The position numbers were made by a program, and so were the translations under genes. Source: Candidatus Parcubacteria bacterium (GTDB lineage: Bacteria; Patescibacteriota; Patescibacteriia; Patescibacteriales; UBA12075). Taken from it: a stretch of 9,536 nt of DNA. Positions 6,876 to 9,536 of the stretch are shown piece after piece. The notes under the pieces are model-generated. The model was not told the origin of the DNA, ran no database searches, and saw nothing but the letters and a program-made list of their open reading frames with translations. The stretch lies in the NCBI GenBank assembly GCA_023140595.1, contig JAGLLI010000045.1, forward strand, positions 1 through 9,536, written 5' to 3'. Each line of letters begins with the position of its first letter. Positions within the stretch are counted from its first letter, which is position 1.

Positions 6876-8456
6876 ATGCCAAAAAAAATAAAAAATAATC
6901 TGCCGCTAATACTAATAATCCTTGACGGCTGGGGAATAGATAAATTAAACAAGGGCAACGCGATTGCTTTGGCGAAAACTCCTGTTTTGAGCTCTTTGTT
7001 TAAAAAATATCCATTTACAAAACTGCGTGCTCATGGCAGGCATGTCGGTTTGCCGATTAAGCAAGTAGGAAACAGCGAGGCCGGACATATGAATATCGGA
7101 GCTGGCAGATTGGTGGAGCAGGATGTTGTAAAAATAAACAATAGTATTAAAGACGGAACTTTTTTTAAAAACTCCGCTTTTTTAGGCGCGATTAGGCACG
7201 CGCGTAAAATGAATTCAAAAATTCATATAATTGGTATGTTATCAAACGGGCAAAGTCCGCATAGCGCTCCAGGGCATTTTATCGCCCTTTTAAATTTGCT
7301 TAAAAAAAATAAAGTGGAAAATGTCAGCTTGCATTTATTTACGGACGGTCGTGATTCGCCGCAATACGCGTCTTTACAGTTGGTTGATGATTTGGAAAAG
7401 CATTTTTTTAATAACGAAAAGATAGTTACTATAATGGGCAGGTTTTACGCTATGGATCGTAAAAAAAAGTGGGAAAGGACAGAAAGGGCTTATGATGCTT
7501 TAGTTTTGAACAAGGGGCGTTTGGCAAAAAATGCTCAAGATGCTATTACGCAGTCATATAATCGCGGCGATAGCGACGAATTTATAGAGCCATGCGTAAT
7601 CAGTGAAGACAATGGAAAAAGCTCCAGAATTGACGATGGCGACAGTGTTATATTTTTCAACTTGCGTTCTGACCGAAGCCGCCAACTAGCCAAAGTTTTT
7701 GTGCAAAATAATTTTAAGAAAATGAATAAAGGCGCGTTTAGTAGAAAAAAACAGCTGAAACATTTATATTTTGTGGCAATGACGGATTTTGGTCCGGATC
7801 TTGATGATATTTTAACAGCATATCCAGGAATAGACTTACATAATACTTTACCAATGGTATTATATAATTTAAGGCAATTATACATCGCGGAAACGGAAAA
7901 ATACGCGCATGTAACTTATTTTCTTAATGGTGGATATTCAGGAAAGGTTGACGATGAAGATCAGTATATGATTTTATCCCCTGATGTTAAATCTTATGAT
8001 CAGGCGCCTTCCATGAGTTCTGAAAAATTAACCAAAAAAGTTATTAGCAGTCTTTGTTTAAAGGATTCTGATAAACAATCATGGAAATATGATTTTATTT
8101 TGTTGAATTTTGCCGCGCCTGACATGGTCGGGCATACTGGAAATATCAAAGCTGGTATTAAATGTTGTGAGGCAATTGACAAATGCGTTTCAGATATCGT
8201 TGACGCTTATTTAAGCGCTAACGGGACAGTTGTTATTACGGCTGACCATGGTAATATTGAAAAAATGTTGAATTTAAAAACAGGAGAAATTCATACAGAG
8301 CATACCACCAATCCGGTTCCGTTTGCTATCGTAAATAAAGATATGAAAAATATAAAATTAAAAACAAGCGGCATATTAGGCGATATCGCGCCGACTATTT
8401 TAAAAATCATAAATAAAAAAATTCCCAAAGAAATGACTGGGAAAAGTTTATTTTAG
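6876..8456 (+). CDS. gpmI: 2,3-bisphosphoglycerate-independent phosphoglycerate mutase, copy 1 (divergent)
   Basis: The 526-residue enzyme interconverts 3- and 2-phosphoglycerate through a phosphoserine intermediate with two bound metals. It has the normal family length. Visible residues are D17 ('ILDGWG'), nucleophile S67 ('GNSEAGHMNIG'), H129, R159 and D160 ('DGRD'), R189 and R195 ('GRFYAMDR'), R264 and R267 ('RSDRSRQ'), K342 ('AETEKYAHVTYF'), D416 and H420 ('PDMVGH'), D457 and H458 ('TADHGN') and the 'HTEHTTNPVPF' block (473-483). All catalytic and metal ligands are therefore present. Several linking positions deviate from common bacterial GpmI: the usual GGVHSH loop reads as GQSPHSA (125-131) with an apparent one-residue insertion, 'QLRIAE' reads QLYIAE, and 'VYQD' reads VEQD. 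It sits 1 nt after eno and 4 nt before a second gpmI. It is likely active, but its division of labour with copy 2 is unknown. Confidence 0.95.
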   Translation: MPKKIKNNLPLILIILDGWGIDKLNKGNAIALAKTPVLSSLFKKYPFTKLRAHGRHVGLPIKQVGNSEAGHMNIGAGRLVEQDVVKINNSIKDGTFFKNSAFLGAIRHARKMNSKIHIIGMLSNGQSPHSAPGHFIALLNLLKKNKVENVSLHLFTDGRDSPQYASLQLVDDLEKHFFNNEKIVTIMGRFYAMDRKKKWERTERAYDALVLNKGRLAKNAQDAITQSYNRGDSDEFIEPCVISEDNGKSSRIDDGDSVIFFNLRSDRSRQLAKVFVQNNFKKMNKGAFSRKKQLKHLYFVAMTDFGPDLDDILTAYPGIDLHNTLPMVLYNLRQLYIAETEKYAHVTYFLNGGYSGKVDDEDQYMILSPDVKSYDQAPSMSSEKLTKKVISSLCLKDSDKQSWKYDFILLNFAAPDMVGHTGNIKAGIKCCEAIDKCVSDIVDAYLSANGTVVITADHGNIEKMLNLKTGEIHTEHTTNPVPFAIVNKDMKNIKLKTSGILGDIAPTILKIINKKIPKEMTGKSLF

Positions 8457-8460
8457 TTTT

Positions 8461-9536
8461 ATGGATAATATTAACAAAAACAAGCGTCCAAAACCATTAG
8501 TTTTAATAATTTTGGATGGCTGGGGAATTAATCAGGATTATCCCGGAAACGCGATTACGCAAGCCAATATTCCTTTTTATGATAGCCTGATAAGCGAATA
8601 TCCTGCAACAACATTGCGCGCATCTGGTGAGGCAGTCGGTTTGCCTTGGGGGGAGTCCGGAAATAGCGAGGTTGGGCATCTTAATTTGGGAATGGGACGT
8701 ATTTTGTATCAGGATTTATCCCGCATTAATAAGGATATAGGAGATGGAAGTTTTTTTAATAATGAAGTTTTATTGGAAAGCATTAATCATGTTAAGAAAA
8801 ATAATTCAAAACTTCATTTAGTCGGTCTTGTCTCCAACGGCGCTGTTCATTCAACTATTGACCATCTGCATGCCTTGTTGGAATTGGCAAAACGAAATAA
8901 AGTTACCGAAGTTTATATTCACGTAATACTGGATGGCAGAGACACAGCCTACAATAGCGGTAAAAATTATATCAGAGAGATTGAGCGTAAATTGGAAAAA
9001 AATAAATTCGGTAAAATTGTTTCAGTAATCGGCCGTTTTTACGCAATGGATAGGAACAATAATTGGGATAGAACAGAGCGAGCTTATTTAACAATGACAG
9101 CCGGCAAGGGTAGTATAAGCGATTCCGCCATGGGCGCGGTAACAGATAGCTATGGCAAGAAAATTTTTGATGAAGAATTTATCCCTACGGTTATTAGCGA
9201 TGATAAGAAAAACTTTGTCGCAATAGACGATAATGACGCGATTATTTTTTTTAATTATAGATCTGATAGAGCCAGGCAAATTACCAAAGCTTTTGTTTCT
9301 CCAAATTTTACAGGTTTTAAACGTTCTCGTTTATTGAAAAATCTTTGTTTTGTATGTTTTACGGAATATGAAAAATATCTGCCTATAAAAGTAGCTTTCC
9401 CGCAAGATACGATAACAATTACTTTGGGAGATATAATATCGCAAAACGGATTAAAACAGCTGCGAATAGCGGAAACGGAAAAATACGCGCATGTCACTTA
9501 TTTTTTTAACGGCGGACATGAAGAAAAAAATCCGGG
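8461..9536 (+). CDS. gpmI: 2,3-bisphosphoglycerate-independent phosphoglycerate mutase, copy 2, 3' partial
   Basis: An ATG at 8461 opens a frame with no stop to the window end (358 codons plus 2 nt). It reads as a GpmI closer to the common bacterial type than copy 1. Visible residues are D19 ('ILDGWG'), nucleophile S69 ('GNSEVGHLNLG'), H130 in NGAVHS, R160 and D161 ('LDGRDT'), R192 and R198 ('GRFYAMDR'), 'NWDRTERAY' (201-209), R267 and R270 ('RSDRARQ') and K341 in 'QLRIAETEKYAHVTYFFNGG'. The remaining 150-190 residues, which should carry the second metal-site Asp/His residues, lie outside the window, so an intact enzyme cannot be confirmed. It begins 4 nt after copy 1, without a Shine-Dalgarno motif, so co-transcription is likely. 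The product reaction is the same as copy 1. Confidence 0.93.
   Translation, partial: MDNINKNKRPKPLVLIILDGWGINQDYPGNAITQANIPFYDSLISEYPATTLRASGEAVGLPWGESGNSEVGHLNLGMGRILYQDLSRINKDIGDGSFFNNEVLLESINHVKKNNSKLHLVGLVSNGAVHSTIDHLHALLELAKRNKVTEVYIHVILDGRDTAYNSGKNYIREIERKLEKNKFGKIVSVIGRFYAMDRNNNWDRTERAYLTMTAGKGSISDSAMGAVTDSYGKKIFDEEFIPTVISDDKKNFVAIDDNDAIIFFNYRSDRARQITKAFVSPNFTGFKRSRLLKNLCFVCFTEYEKYLPIKVAFPQDTITITLGDIISQNGLKQLRIAETEKYAHVTYFFNGGHEEKNP

Noticed and set aside
1..9536. UGA recoding as in Gracilibacteria or Absconditabacteria
   Set aside because: None of the frames contains an in-frame TGA and all proteins are full length under the standard code. The six visible stops are only TAA or TAG, which is too small a sample to mean more.

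Overview
The window is AT-rich bacterial DNA with short intergenic gaps. All seven genes lie on the + strand, and their proteins are rich in Lys, Asn and Ile. The gene content suggests a member of the Candidate Phyla Radiation (Patescibacteria, Parcubacteria-like): a membrane-anchored parvulin-type foldase, MurJ, a small PfkB sugar kinase, lower-glycolysis enzymes, and a single-pass membrane protein with a Cys-rich region and thrombospondin type-3-like calcium repeats. This lineage call is inference, since no rRNA or ribosomal protein gene is present. The standard genetic code fits every frame.

Left part (1-3473), envelope genes and a sugar kinase. The window opens inside a SurA/PrsA-like peptidyl-prolyl isomerase whose 5' end is outside. 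A PfkB-family kinase follows, then murJ (lipid II flippase). The gap between the kinase and murJ is almost entirely a 76-bp near-perfect palindrome. It starts inside the kinase stop codon and ends 4 nt before the murJ ATG.

Right part (3474-9536), a lower-glycolysis cluster. A perfect extended -10 motif lies before pgk. The presumed pgk leader carries two adjacent GC-rich hairpins just upstream of the ATG. The order is pgk, a membrane-anchored Cys-rich/TSP3 protein, eno, gpmI and a second, different gpmI cut by the window end. Gaps are 16, 32, 1 and 4 nt, so one operon is likely. Pgk (1,3-bisphosphoglycerate to 3-phosphoglycerate), GpmI (3- to 2-phosphoglycerate) and Eno (2-phosphoglycerate to phosphoenolpyruvate) are consecutive steps. 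The embedded surface protein has no obvious metabolic role.

The most notable items are the palindrome filling the kinase-murJ gap, the twin hairpins before pgk, the tandem divergent gpmI pair, the membrane protein inside the glycolytic operon, and the lack of a recognisable Shine-Dalgarno sequence at all six visible starts. I found no tRNA, rRNA, CRISPR array, insertion sequence, or defence or secondary-metabolite system. A wholly new system is not evident.
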